Assembly: GCA_003569245.1 (NCBI GenBank)
Contig: BGOM01000002.1
Coordinates: 62,001-126,000, forward strand
Source: Opitutia bacterium
GTDB taxonomy: Bacteria; Verrucomicrobiota; Verrucomicrobiia; Opitutales; UBA953
Length of the DNA: 64,000 nucleotides
Direction of reading: 5' to 3'
The translations under genes and the position numbers were made by a program. Shown piece after piece: positions 1 to 10,277 of this stretch; the first letter of the stretch is position 1, and each line of letters opens with the position of its first letter. The notes beneath the pieces are model-generated. The model had not been told where the DNA came from and made no database searches. It worked only from the letters and a program-made list of their open reading frames with translations.

Positions 1-26
1 ACGGTCTGAAGGCCTAGCCCCGCCCC

Positions 27-1346
27 ATGAGCACCCCCGACTTCCCGGCCGAAACGCGCCCCCTTTGGAAGGACTTGCTGCACCCCGCCGTCATCGTCGG
101 CGCCCTGGGCTACTTCGTCGACATCTACGACCTGACGTTGTTCATGACCGTGCGGGAGAAGAGCCTCAACGGCCTGGGGCTAGGCCACCTCATCACCGGC
201 GCCCCTTGGTACCAGGATCTCCTTTCCTGGCAGATGCTGGGCATGCTCCTTGGCGGCATCTTCTTCGGCGTCCTCGGCGATCGCATGGGGCGGCTCACGA
301 CGCTCTTCGGCTCCATTCTCCTCTACTCGGTGGCGAATATCGCGAACGGGCTGGTCGATAGTTTCGAGGCCTATGCCTTCTGGCGTTTCGTCGCCGGACT
401 CGGCCTGGCCGGCGAACTCGGCGGCTGCATCGCGCTGGTCTCCGAATCCCTGTCGAAGGAGCGGCGCGGCTACGGCACCGCGGTCGTCGCCACCGTCGGC
501 GTCTTTGGCGCGGTCGTCGCCGGCTACATGGCCGACCATGTCGATGCCATCGGCGCCTTGGTCGGCACCGAAGGCTGGCGCATGAGCTACTTCATCGGCG
601 GCGGGCTCGGCCTGCTATTGCTCCTGCTCCGGGTGGGCGTCCATGAGTCCGGCATGTTCCATCACGCCAAGGAGCATAGCGCGGAAGGCGACGTGAAGCG
701 CGGCGACTTCCTCGCGCTGTTCACGTCCCGCGACCGTTTCATCCGTTACGCCCGCTGCGTGCTGATCGGCCTGCCGACCTGGTACATGATCGGCATCCTC
801 GTCCAGCGCGCCTCCACGGTCTTCGCGCCGGCGGCCGGCATCACCGGTGAGCCCGTGAAGACGAACTGGGCGGTCGCGGCCTTCTACCTCGGCCTGACGT
901 TCGGCGACCTCGCCAGCGGCGTCGGCAGCCAGCTGCTCCGCTCCCGTCGCAAGGTGGTCGCGGGCTTCCTGGCGTTCAGCCTGGCCTGCGTCGTGCTGTA
1001 TCTCTTCGGCGCCGACGGCTGGACCTCCGCGGCCTATTACCGGCTGATCTTCCTGATGGGGCTCGGCATGGGCTACTGGGCCCTCTTCGTCACGATCGCG
1101 GCCGAGCAGTTCGGCACCAACCTGCGAGCCACCGTGGCGACGACCGTGCCGAACTTCGCGCGCGGCTCGCTGGTCCTCCTCACCTTCGGCTTCACGCAGC
1201 TCACCGGCACCAAGGCGGCCCCGTTCCTCGCGCCTTCGCTGGCCGGCGCGGTCCTGGGCATCGTCTGCTTCGGCGCCGCCTTCTACGCCCTCTGGGGCAT
1301 GGAGGAGACCTTCGGGAAGGACCTGGACTACCAGGAGCAGAAGTAA
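27..1346 (+). CDS. MFS transporter, sugar/metabolite:H+ symporter type
   Basis: A 439-residue major facilitator superfamily protein of the inner membrane with about 12 hydrophobic segments. The loop after the second segment carries the MFS signature GDRMGR (residues about 90-95), and a second glycine-rich repeat (WRFVAGLGLAGELG) follows. These features resemble the metabolite:H+ symporter branch that carries sugars or organic acids. It ends 9 bases from the convergent formylglycine-generating enzyme gene, so it is probably transcribed alone or with genes to the left of the window. The ATG is preceded by C-rich sequence without a Shine-Dalgarno motif. The family is clear; the substrate is unknown. 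Confidence 0.85.
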   Translation: MSTPDFPAETRPLWKDLLHPAVIVGALGYFVDIYDLTLFMTVREKSLNGLGLGHLITGAPWYQDLLSWQMLGMLLGGIFFGVLGDRMGRLTTLFGSILLYSVANIANGLVDSFEAYAFWRFVAGLGLAGELGGCIALVSESLSKERRGYGTAVVATVGVFGAVVAGYMADHVDAIGALVGTEGWRMSYFIGGGLGLLLLLLRVGVHESGMFHHAKEHSAEGDVKRGDFLALFTSRDRFIRYARCVLIGLPTWYMIGILVQRASTVFAPAAGITGEPVKTNWAVAAFYLGLTFGDLASGVGSQLLRSRRKVVAGFLAFSLACVVLYLFGADGWTSAAYYRLIFLMGLGMGYWALFVTIAAEQFGTNLRATVATTVPNFARGSLVLLTFGFTQLTGTKAAPFLAPSLAGAVLGIVCFGAAFYALWGMEETFGKDLDYQEQK

Positions 1347-1355
1347 GCGCCGAGG

Positions 1356-2438
1356 CTACTTCTGCGCCGGGGCGGGCAGGTCTGCGACGCAGCGGAAGCC
1401 GGCGTGGTTCGTGGACGTCAACGGGTCGAGTCCCTGGCGGGCGGTCGCGCGGTAACGGAGGCAATACCCCTCGTCGCACAGCCAGGAGCCTCCGCGGATG
1501 ACGTGCTGGCCGTAGCCCGTGCCTTCGGGGTCGAAGCCGATGACGGGGCCGGTCGGGTTTTCCCGCGGCGAGCGAGCGTACCATTCCGGGCCGTACCAGT
1601 CCTCGCACATCTCCCAGACGTTACCCGCCATGTCGTAAAGGCCGTAGCCGTTCGGCGGGAACGATCTCACCGGCGCCACCGACTTGAAGCCGTCCGCCCC
1701 GGTGTCCGTCGCGGGGAATTTGCCCTGCCAATGGTTGCACATGAACTTGCCGTTCGGCCGTTCCTCGTCGCCCCACACGTACGCCTTGTCGGCGAGGCCG
1801 CCGCGGGCCGCGAATTCCCACTCCGCCTCGGTCGGCAGGCGTTTGCCCGCCCACTTCGCGTAGCTCTGGGCATCCTTGTAGGTCAGGCACAGCACGGGGT
1901 GCTGGTCGCGCCCTTGGATGCCCGAGCCCGGGCCTTCCGGGTGCCGCCAGTCGGCTCCCACGGTGAACTTCCACCACGGTAGGCTGCCGACGCCGCACTG
2001 GAAGGGGTTGACGCCTTCCGTGTGCTTGAACAGCAGGGATCCTCCTTTGAGCAGGTCGGGCGACGGAGCGTTGGGGAAGGTCCGCGGGTCGAGGTCTTTC
2101 TCCGCCTCCGTGACGTAACCGGTCGCCGCGACGAAGCGCGCGAACTGGGCGTTGGTCACCTCGGTCTCATCCATCCAGAAGGCGCCGACCCGGATACGGT
2201 GGCCGGGCCGTTCCTCCTTGTGCTTATCATCCGCCTGGTCGCTCCCCATCGTGTACTCGCCGCCGGGGATCCAGACCATGCCCGCGGTGGAGCCGACCGG
2301 AGCCGCCGGGGCGGAGCGCGAGAGGTGCCAGGCAAGTCCGATCAAGGGGAGCGCGACCAGCGTCACCGCGACCCCGAGGATCGTGCGGCGGTGGCGGTCC
2401 GCGGTCGCGGTCAGGTCATCCGGGGCGGGGGCGGGCAT
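1356..2438 (-). CDS. Formylglycine-generating enzyme (SUMF1/FGE family), membrane anchored
   Basis: A 360-residue FGE-sulfatase domain protein. Residues about 18-37 form a hydrophobic segment acting as signal anchor. The domain starts at WIPGGEYTMGS and includes the family motifs GKRLPTEAEWEFAARGG, YDMAGNVWEM and VIRGGSW. Unlike many SUMF1-like paralogues it keeps both cysteines of true FGE: C321 and C326 in GSWLCDEGYCLRYR, which align with human SUMF1 C336 and C341. FGE oxidises a cysteine in sulfatases to formylglycine, so it is probably a working sulfatase activator outside the cytoplasm. No sulfatase gene lies in this window. It is divergent from pyrE. Confidence 0.85.
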   Translation of the reverse strand: MPAPAPDDLTATADRHRRTILGVAVTLVALPLIGLAWHLSRSAPAAPVGSTAGMVWIPGGEYTMGSDQADDKHKEERPGHRIRVGAFWMDETEVTNAQFARFVAATGYVTEAEKDLDPRTFPNAPSPDLLKGGSLLFKHTEGVNPFQCGVGSLPWWKFTVGADWRHPEGPGSGIQGRDQHPVLCLTYKDAQSYAKWAGKRLPTEAEWEFAARGGLADKAYVWGDEERPNGKFMCNHWQGKFPATDTGADGFKSVAPVRSFPPNGYGLYDMAGNVWEMCEDWYGPEWYARSPRENPTGPVIGFDPEGTGYGQHVIRGGSWLCDEGYCLRYRATARQGLDPLTSTNHAGFRCVADLPAPAQK

Positions 2439-2552
2439 GGTGTTCTTGATACCCGCCGGTCGGGCCGGGTCTACCCTTTGTTGGGAGAAAAGGGGCCGGC
2501 CCCGCCTATCGCCTCGCCCTCCGCGGGCTTTTCGTCTTCATCCGCCCCGACC

Positions 2553-3122
2553 ATGAGCTCGACCCAAGAAGAAGTCCTCCAGATCTTTCGCGACTCCAAG
2601 GCCCTGCTGACCGGCCACTTCGTGCTGCGTTCCGGCCTGCACAGCGGCCACTTCTTCCAGTGCGCGCAGGTCTGCCAGTACATGGACAAGGTCACCCGCC
2701 TGATCGAGCTCCTCAAGCCGAAGCTCGCCGCGCACCCCTGCGACACGGTGCTGGCCCCGGCGATGGGCGGCTTGGTCGTCGGCCAGGAGGTCGCCCGTCA
2801 GCTCGGCGTCCGCTTCATCTTCGTGGAGAAGGAGAACGACAAGCTCGTGCTGCGCCGCAACTTCACCTTCCGCCCCGGCGAGCGCGTGCTCGTCGCCGAG
2901 GACGTCGTGACCCGCGGCGGTCGCGTCCAGGAGTGCCTCGAGATCATCCGCGCCCACGGCGCGCAGGCGGTGGCCGTCGCCACCTTGGTCGACCGCTCCG
3001 GCGGTCAGACCAAGTTCTCCGTGCCGTTCGTTTCCCTGCTGGAGCTGACTTTCCCGACGTACCCGGCCGACCAATTGCCGCCGGAGCTGGCCGCGCTGCC
3101 CGCGACCAAGCCCGGTTCCTGA
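2553..3122 (+). CDS. pyrE: Orotate phosphoribosyltransferase
   Basis: A 189-residue type I phosphoribosyltransferase that joins orotate to PRPP to form OMP in pyrimidine synthesis (cytoplasmic). The PRPP loop RVLVAEDVVTRGG lies at residues 111-123, and the region GHFVLRSGLHSGHFF near residue 25 is typical of PyrE. The reading frame is open upstream to position 2022, but that part is antisense to the FGE gene. The ATG at 2553 gives the normal family length and the expected N-terminus (MSSTQEEVLQIF). No Shine-Dalgarno motif precedes it. yidC follows after 119 bases. Confidence 0.92.
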   Translation: MSSTQEEVLQIFRDSKALLTGHFVLRSGLHSGHFFQCAQVCQYMDKVTRLIELLKPKLAAHPCDTVLAPAMGGLVVGQEVARQLGVRFIFVEKENDKLVLRRNFTFRPGERVLVAEDVVTRGGRVQECLEIIRAHGAQAVAVATLVDRSGGQTKFSVPFVSLLELTFPTYPADQLPPELAALPATKPGS

Positions 3123-3241
3123 CCTCGGCGGAAAGGGCGGGGAAGGCTCTTTTTCAGGCGGTCGGCGGGTTCCGCCCCGCCCGGTATGCCTTGTGCCTTG
3201 CACCCCGGCGGTCCATTCCCTAGGCCACCCTTTCCCTTTCC

Positions 3242-4981
3242 ATGGACCGCAAGAACGTTTTCCTCGGCCTCGCCTGTTTCGGCGGCGCCCTCGCCCTTTA
3301 TATTTTCGGCACCCCCCGCCAGGCTCCGGCTCCTGCGCCCGCCGCGCCCGTTTTCGTCGCCCCCGCGAACCCGCCCGCCCTGACCGGCTCCGGCGCCCTC
3401 CCTGGGCCCGCGCCCGCGGCGGCCGGCACCCTCGATCGCGCCAAGGCCGTCCGCGAAGTCCTCGCCAACGACCACCTCCGCGTCACGTTCACGACCCGCG
3501 GCGGCGCCATCGAGCAGGTCGAGCTCCTCAAGGAGTTCGCCGACACCGACCGCAAGGATAAGGTCGTCTTCAATCGCGGCAACCCCGACGCGGCCCTCAC
3601 GCTCGTCATCGAGAACCGCGCCACCCGCGCCTGGGAACAGGTCCTCGGGGAGTTCAAGGTGGCCGCCAAGACCAAGGACAGCCTCACCTTCGTCGGCACG
3701 CTGCCGGACGGCGGCAAGGTCGAGCGGACCTACGCCCTCGGCGCGACCGCGGAGCCTTATTCGATCCGCTTCAGCACGCGGCTCCTTTCGCCCGGTCCCG
3801 GCGTCGCGGCGCCGGCTTTCGCCCAGACCCTGGGTAGCTGGCATCCCACGGCGGGCGACAAGGCCAACCAGTTCCTCTCCGTCCTGACGCATGATGGCGA
3901 GGATACCGTGCGCACGGGCGTCGACCCGTTCCACGACTCCAACGGCTTCCTGGGGCTCGGCGCCCGCCGCGCCGTCCCGACCGTCGAACTGGCCTCCGCC
4001 GGCAAGCCCTACTTCTGGGTCGCCTCCGGCAACCAGTTCTTCGCCTCCATGATCCATCCTCTCGGTCAGGAGTCGCGCGGGGCCCGCTCCCTGGTGTCCG
4101 TCCATCCCGTCGCCTTCCCCGAAGGGACGCAGGGCCTGGATGGCATGGCCTCCTGGGCCACCGTCGTGAAGCCCGACCTCTCGACCGAGCTCACCGGCGA
4201 CTTCTTCGTCGGCCCCAAGGAGTACGCCCGCGTCTCGGCCTTGCCCGACAACCAGGTCTACGTCCTCCAGTTCTCCAAGCTCCTCGGCTTCATCCCGTTC
4301 GCGGCCATCTGCAAGCTGCTCCTGGCCTGCCTCGGCGGCGTGCATGCGTTGCTCGAGTGGAGCGGGGCGTGGTCCTGGGGCTGGGCCATCGTCGCCCTCA
4401 CCCTCCTGATCAAGGTCGTCACCTGGCCCCTGACCGCCGCCCAGCAGCGCCAGGCCAAGAAGATGGCGAAGTTCTCGAAGCCGCTCCAGGAGATCAACGA
4501 GAAGTACAAGGACAACCCGGAGAAGAAGCAGAAGGAGCTCATGAAGCTCTACCAGGACCACGGGATCAACCCGCTCGCCGGCTGCCTGCCGATCCTCATC
4601 CAGATGCCGATCTTCTTCGGCATGTACACGGCCTTCCAGACGACCGTCGAGCTCCGCCTCCATTCCTTCCTCTGGGTGCAGGACCTGGCCGCGCCGGACA
4701 CGCTCTTCGTGCTCGGCGGGCTCCCCTTCAACCTGCTGCCCATCCTGATGGGCGTCACGATGTGGCTGTCCATGAAGATGACCCCGAGCCCGTCGGCCGA
4801 CAGTTCCCAGAAGACGATCATCCTCGTGATGACCCTGATGTTCCCCCTGATCTGCTACACCATGCCCGCGGCCCTGACCCTCTACATGACGGTCCAGAAC
4901 CTGTTGACCATCCTGCAGGCGGCCGTTACCAAGGAAGAACCCGCGGTCGAGGTGATCCCGCCGAAGAAGGCCAAGGGCTGA
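3242..4981 (+). CDS. yidC: Membrane protein insertase YidC
   Basis: A 579-residue YidC/Oxa1 family insertase of the inner membrane, which inserts and folds membrane proteins alone or with SecYEG. It has the Gram-negative layout: an N-terminal transmembrane segment (residues about 5-22), a low-complexity Ala/Pro linker, a large periplasmic domain (about 70-340), then the conserved five-helix insertase core, including the cytoplasmic hairpin rich in lysine (QRQAKKMAKFSKPLQEIN) and the motif GCLPILIQMPIFFGMY. The C-terminus is Lys-rich. It lacks the usual rnpA/rpmH/trmE neighbours and instead sits between pyrE and yebC. The start is ATG after a C/T-rich tract. Confidence 0.95.
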   Translation: MDRKNVFLGLACFGGALALYIFGTPRQAPAPAPAAPVFVAPANPPALTGSGALPGPAPAAAGTLDRAKAVREVLANDHLRVTFTTRGGAIEQVELLKEFADTDRKDKVVFNRGNPDAALTLVIENRATRAWEQVLGEFKVAAKTKDSLTFVGTLPDGGKVERTYALGATAEPYSIRFSTRLLSPGPGVAAPAFAQTLGSWHPTAGDKANQFLSVLTHDGEDTVRTGVDPFHDSNGFLGLGARRAVPTVELASAGKPYFWVASGNQFFASMIHPLGQESRGARSLVSVHPVAFPEGTQGLDGMASWATVVKPDLSTELTGDFFVGPKEYARVSALPDNQVYVLQFSKLLGFIPFAAICKLLLACLGGVHALLEWSGAWSWGWAIVALTLLIKVVTWPLTAAQQRQAKKMAKFSKPLQEINEKYKDNPEKKQKELMKLYQDHGINPLAGCLPILIQMPIFFGMYTAFQTTVELRLHSFLWVQDLAAPDTLFVLGGLPFNLLPILMGVTMWLSMKMTPSPSADSSQKTIILVMTLMFPLICYTMPAALTLYMTVQNLLTILQAAVTKEEPAVEVIPPKKAKG

Positions 4982-5000
4982 TTTTCAACCCCATCCCATC

Positions 5001-5744
5001 ATGTCCGGTCATAGCAAGTGGCACACGACCAAGCGGCACAAGGCCGTCATCGACGCCAAGCGCGGGAAGATCTTCTCCGTGCTGGCCAAGGAAATCACCG
5101 TCGCGGCGCGCGCCGGCGGCGGCAATCCCGAGTCCAACGCGCGCCTGCGCACGCTGATGGACAAGGCCCGCGCGGCGAACATGCCCACGGACAACATCAA
5201 GCGCGCCGTCCAGAAGGGCACCGGCGAGATCCCCGGCGTGGTCTACGAGGAGATCGTCTACGAGGGGTACGCCCCCGGCGGCGTGGGCCTCATCGTCGAG
5301 GTCACGACCGACAACAAGAACCGCGCCGCCGCGGAGGTGCGCCAGGCTTTCAATGACAACGGGGGCAACATGGCCCAGACCGGCGCCGTCTCGCATAGCT
5401 TCGCGCGCAAGGGCCAGATCCTGATCGGGGCCGCCCAGACCACGGAAGATCAGCTGATGGAAATCGCCCTCGAGGCCGGGGCCGACGATATCCTCAACAA
5501 CGGCGACCACTTCGAGGTGCTGTGTCCGATCCCGGCTTACGATTCGGTTTCCAAGGCACTGCAGGAGAAGGGCCTCAAGCCCGAGTCCAGCGAGCTCGCC
5601 TACGTCGCCTCGATCCCGGTGCCCGTGGCTGACGCCGCCGTGGCCAAGCAGGTGCTCGAACTGATCGACGCCCTCGAGGCCCTGGACGATGTGAAGGCCG
5701 TCCACGGCAACCACGAGATCGACGACAAGCTGCTCGACGCCTGA
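5001..5744 (+). CDS. YebC/PmpR family protein
   Basis: A 247-residue YebC/PmpR (TACO1-like) protein. The N-terminus MSGHSKWHTTKRHKAVIDAK is the family hallmark, as are the GGGNPESNARLR and YEGYAPGGVGLIVE segments. Members have been described both as DNA-binding regulators and as translation factors that help ribosomes through proline stretches; the sequence alone does not decide between these. It follows yidC by 19 bases and may be co-transcribed with it. Confidence 0.93.
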   Translation: MSGHSKWHTTKRHKAVIDAKRGKIFSVLAKEITVAARAGGGNPESNARLRTLMDKARAANMPTDNIKRAVQKGTGEIPGVVYEEIVYEGYAPGGVGLIVEVTTDNKNRAAAEVRQAFNDNGGNMAQTGAVSHSFARKGQILIGAAQTTEDQLMEIALEAGADDILNNGDHFEVLCPIPAYDSVSKALQEKGLKPESSELAYVASIPVPVADAAVAKQVLELIDALEALDDVKAVHGNHEIDDKLLDA

Positions 5745-5794
5745 GGCGGTCGGTTTGCGCTTCACCCGCGACGGCTTCCGTCGTAAGGTGGGGT

Positions 5795-6289
5795 GTGTCT
5801 CCTTCCCGTCCTCCCGCTGGCCGCGACTCTTCGGCTGTTCGTACGGCGGCCCGGGCCGTCCTCCTGCGGGACGGGGCGCTGTTGGTCGTGCGCATCCGGA
5901 CCCAGGAAGGGGAGTTCCTCGTCCTGCCTGGCGGCGGCCAGGAGCATGGTGAGACGCTGACCGATACCGTGCGCCGTGAGGTGATGGAGGAACTGGGGCT
6001 TACCGTCACGCCTCGCGGCCTCATGTACGTGCGGGAGTACGTCGGCAAGAACCACGCCATGCACCGCATCCATGGACACTTCCATCAGGTGGAGGCGGTC
6101 TTCCACTGCGACTGCGCGGATTTCGGCCCCATCGGCGAAGGCCGGGAGCGGGATCGGCGGCAGGTCGGTTTCGAGTGGCTCCCGCTCGCCAAACTTGGCG
6201 ATTTTCCGCTTTCCCCGCCCGGGTTGGGGGAGGTCATCGGCCGTTTCCTCGCTTCCGGCGGGGCGACCTACCTGGGGGATGTGCATTGA
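5795..6289 (+). CDS. NUDIX hydrolase
   Basis: A 164-residue NUDIX protein. The NUDIX box matches G-x5-E-x7-REU-x-EE-x-GU exactly at residues 47-69 (G47, E53, R61, E62, E65, E66, G68), the metal- and pyrophosphate-binding motif that cleaves nucleoside diphosphates linked to another moiety. The substrate cannot be assigned. The GTG start at 5795 is chosen because it lies about 25 residues before the first beta strand and is preceded by an AAGGTGG stretch that could act as a ribosome site, which is rare in this window. It lies 50 bases downstream of the yebC homologue. Confidence 0.82.
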   Translation: MSPSRPPAGRDSSAVRTAARAVLLRDGALLVVRIRTQEGEFLVLPGGGQEHGETLTDTVRREVMEELGLTVTPRGLMYVREYVGKNHAMHRIHGHFHQVEAVFHCDCADFGPIGEGRERDRRQVGFEWLPLAKLGDFPLSPPGLGEVIGRFLASGGATYLGDVH

Positions 6290-6337
6290 AGGCTTGCCAG
6301 CGGCGGAACCGCCCGCTTTGTTCACCATCCCTTTTTC

Positions 6338-6414
6338 GGGGGTATAGCTCAGTTGGTTAGAGCGCCTGATTGACATTCAGGAGGTCGATGGTTCAAGTCC
6401 ATCTACTCCCACCA
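6338..6414 (+). tRNA. tRNA-Val (GAC)
   Basis: The 77-base sequence folds into a full cloverleaf. The acceptor stem GGGGGTA pairs with TACTCCC with one G-U pair. The D arm contains AGTTGGTTAGA. The anticodon stem CCTGA/TCAGG encloses loop TTGACAT with anticodon GAC at 6372-6374. The T arm contains GGTTCAAGTCC. The CCA end is encoded at 6412-6414. Confidence 0.96.
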
Positions 6415-6420
6415 CTTGCA

Positions 6421-6456
6421 AACCCCGGCCTGGTCCACCCAGTCCGGGGTTTCTCG
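6421..6456 (+). terminator. Probable terminator after tRNA-Val
   Basis: AACCCCGG (6421-6428) pairs with CCGGGGTT (6444-6451), and an inner CTGG/CCAG pair lengthens the stem. A mixed T-rich tail (TTTCTCGTTTC) follows. The T-run is weak, so efficiency is uncertain. Confidence 0.55.
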
Positions 6457-6516
6457 TTTCCATCCGGCCCGCCTCGGGAAAGCACCTTTTTTCTCGCTCC
6501 CACCCGCCCCTTGTAA

Positions 6517-7875
<1,359 letters not shown>

Positions 7876-7896
7876 GCCCGGGTCGCCGGTAAAGCG

Positions 7897-7926
7897 AAGG
7901 GCCGCCCGGGTGGGCGGCCCTTTTTG
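7897..7926 (+). terminator. Rho-independent terminator after eno
   Basis: A perfect 9-bp GC stem GGGCCGCCC (7899-7907) / GGGCGGCCC (7912-7920) with a 4-base loop is flanked by AA and a TTTTTGTTGT tail, a textbook intrinsic terminator. Confidence 0.9.
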
Positions 7927-7946
7927 TTGTCCGGCCGCGACGACGC

Positions 7947-9239
7947 TTACTTCGATTCGAGCCCGACGCCGTTGACCGCGACCACTTCGTACTTCGCGCC
8001 GGGCTTCGCGCCCTGGTCCACGAACCGCATGGCCGCCAGCGGTAGCGTCGGGGTGTCGCCGTAACTCATGCCCTGGAAGAGCGGGCGCCCGAACGGATTC
8101 TTCAAGGTCGCGGGCACGCGGCCGATGGTCTGGCCATCCCGCTTCACGATGAACTGACGGAGCCCGCTCTCAAGGTCGGCATGGGCGTCCCAGGTGAGCT
8201 CGACGCCGGCGTCGGTCGCCTTGACGGCGAGCCGGAAAGGCGCGGGCGGGGGAGTGGCATCGGTGGTCGCGCCGGTCTTCACGTAGTCGGTCCAGGCCTT
8301 CGCGAAGGTCGCGTCCGGCAGCCAGTTCGACGTCGCGCGTTCGCCTTGGAAGTCGGCGGCCGGCACCGCGGCGTCGCCGAGCAGCGGGGACAGCCAGCCC
8401 TTCGACTGGTCGATCTTACGGAGCAGGTGGCCGGATTCCGGCAGGCGCAGCGCGAGGCAGGCGTCGAAGAAGGCGATCGCCGCGTAGCGCTGGTCGCCGC
8501 ACTGATGCGAGGTCAGGGGGTCGGGGGCGAAGCCGATGGGCGCGCCTTTCGCCCGGTAGGCCTTGAACATCGCGAGGCCGCCGGTCCAGGCGCCGTTGAA
8601 ACGCTTGTCGCCGTTCTCCTTGGCGCCGGGGTTCGCCATCATCGGGATCTCGTAGGCGGCGTCCGGCAGGATCACTTCCGGGATCTGGCGCTCCTTGGTC
8701 GGATCCTCGGGCTTCTGCCAAGCACTGTAGGCGGTGCCGGAGCGGAACCAGATGGCGATGATGCGCTCGGGGTATTTCGCCTGGAGGATGCTCGACCAGA
8801 ACCCGCCGCCGCTATGGCCCCAAAGGCACCAAGGCGCGGTCGCCACCTCGGGATGCCCGCTCTGCCGGGCGAGGTCCGCGAGCGCGCGCAGGAAGGCCTG
8901 CTCCGAGCCGTTGCGTGGGTCGCACCACAGCCGGCAGTTCGCCGCCTCGGGCTGGTGGATGACGGGCCCGAGCAGGGCGCAGTCCCATTTGCGCGCCAGG
9001 GCCTGCCAGTGCAGGTCATCGGCGGCGGTGACGGCGGCCTTGTTCGAGCCTTCCCCGCAGCCGTGCTGGTGGACGATGATGCCGCGGACGGTCTTCACGC
9101 CCGCGGGCAGCCAGAGATGGTAGGTCGCGGCGAAGGCGAGCTCGCCCGGTTTGCTTGAGGCGGGGAGGGCGACGGTGAACTTGGCCCCGTCGGCGAGGGC
9201 GGCCAAGGGCAGGAGCAGCAGGGCGAGGAGGGGGCGCAT
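7947..9239 (-). CDS. Secreted alpha/beta hydrolase-like protein
   Basis: A 430-residue protein with an N-terminal signal peptide (MRPLLALLLLPLAALADG). The region around residues 50-150 looks like an alpha/beta hydrolase: strand GIIVHQHGCG, then the nucleophile elbow GHSGG with S143. The C-terminal 100 residues resemble a fibronectin type III-like segment (PPPAPFRLAVKATDAGVELTWDAHAD). It probably acts as a periplasmic or outer-surface esterase or carbohydrate deacetylase; the substrate is unknown. It lies next to carbohydrate genes but is divergent from the phosphatase gene and convergent with eno, so no operon partner is visible. Confidence 0.7.
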   Translation of the reverse strand: MRPLLALLLLPLAALADGAKFTVALPASSKPGELAFAATYHLWLPAGVKTVRGIIVHQHGCGEGSNKAAVTAADDLHWQALARKWDCALLGPVIHQPEAANCRLWCDPRNGSEQAFLRALADLARQSGHPEVATAPWCLWGHSGGGFWSSILQAKYPERIIAIWFRSGTAYSAWQKPEDPTKERQIPEVILPDAAYEIPMMANPGAKENGDKRFNGAWTGGLAMFKAYRAKGAPIGFAPDPLTSHQCGDQRYAAIAFFDACLALRLPESGHLLRKIDQSKGWLSPLLGDAAVPAADFQGERATSNWLPDATFAKAWTDYVKTGATTDATPPPAPFRLAVKATDAGVELTWDAHADLESGLRQFIVKRDGQTIGRVPATLKNPFGRPLFQGMSYGDTPTLPLAAMRFVDQGAKPGAKYEVVAVNGVGLESK

Positions 9240-9312
9240 CGCGGGAGGTTGGAAGCAAACTCTCCGGCGGGCAAGGGCTTGCCGTCTGTCGCCCGCCAGC
9301 TAGCGTGTCGGT

Positions 9313-10230
9313 GTGCTCCGGTTCCTCGTCGTCTGCCTGCTCGCCCTGACGGCCCGCGCCGCCGAGCCGGCGCCGTTGCGCGCCTTCGTGCTGGGCGACT
9401 GGGGCTGGGCCGATCCGGACATGGAGCGGAAGTATCCCTTGGTGCGCCAGAACGCCGACCTCCAACGGTCCGTGGCCAGGGCGATGGCCGCCCGCGCCGC
9501 GCAGGCCCCGATCGCCGCGGTCCTCACGACGGGCGATAATTTCTATCCGAACGGGGTGCGTTCGGCGGACGACCCGCGCTGGCGGACTTCCTTCGAGGAG
9601 GTTTACGCCGCTCCGGCGCTCCAGGTGCCCTGGGTCGCCGCCCTGGGGAACCACGATCACGATATCACCGCGCAGGCCGAGCTGGATTACGCGGGCCGGT
9701 CGAAGGGCCGCTGGGTCATGCCCGCGCGCTACTACGCGCATCATTTCCCCGATGCCGATGTCCGGGTGCTGGTGCTCGACGCCTGTTCGCTCAGCGACCG
9801 CTGGAACCGCGAGTTCTTCACGGTGAAGGGTCAGGCGGAGGCCGCGGCGCAGTGGCGCTGGCTCGAGGCCGAGCTGGCGAAGCCCGCGCGCTGGAAGGTG
9901 GTCGTCGGCCACCTGCCGCTCAAGGACCATGGCTTCCACCCCAAGGAGCCGGAGTACGTGCAGCGGCTCGTGCCCTTGCTCGAGCGTCATGGCGTCCGGC
10001 TCTACCTCAACGGGCACAACCACCATGCCGAGTTTCTGCGGGACAAAGGCGTGGCCTACGTCACCTGCGGCAACGGCGCCGACCTCTACCCGATTCTCGA
10101 GGAGAAGGCTTCGGAGTTCATCGGCGCCTACCCGGGGTTCACCGAACTGGAGTTCGGGGCCGAGTCGCTGCGGGTGCGTTTCCTCGATGCCGAGGGCCGC
10201 ATCCGGCATGACGCCGCGGTCCCCCGGTAG
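9313..10230 (+). CDS. Secreted metallophosphoesterase, acid phosphatase-like
   Basis: A 305-residue calcineurin-like phosphoesterase with a signal peptide (LRFLVVCLLALTARAAEP). The metal-binding motifs appear in order: LGDWGW, TTGDNFYPNGV, LGNHDHD, VVGHLPL and NGHNHH. GDWG plus GDNFY and GNHDH are characteristic of the tartrate-resistant/purple acid phosphatase group, so a periplasmic phosphomonoesterase is the best guess. The GTG start at 9313 gives the complete signal peptide. The epimerase gene follows after 47 bases on the same strand and may be co-transcribed. Confidence 0.82.
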   Translation: MLRFLVVCLLALTARAAEPAPLRAFVLGDWGWADPDMERKYPLVRQNADLQRSVARAMAARAAQAPIAAVLTTGDNFYPNGVRSADDPRWRTSFEEVYAAPALQVPWVAALGNHDHDITAQAELDYAGRSKGRWVMPARYYAHHFPDADVRVLVLDACSLSDRWNREFFTVKGQAEAAAQWRWLEAELAKPARWKVVVGHLPLKDHGFHPKEPEYVQRLVPLLERHGVRLYLNGHNHHAEFLRDKGVAYVTCGNGADLYPILEEKASEFIGAYPGFTELEFGAESLRVRFLDAEGRIRHDAAVPR

Positions 10231-10277
10231 GCTCGCCCTGCGTTGACCTCGGGGCGGACCTTCCCACCATCCCGCCC

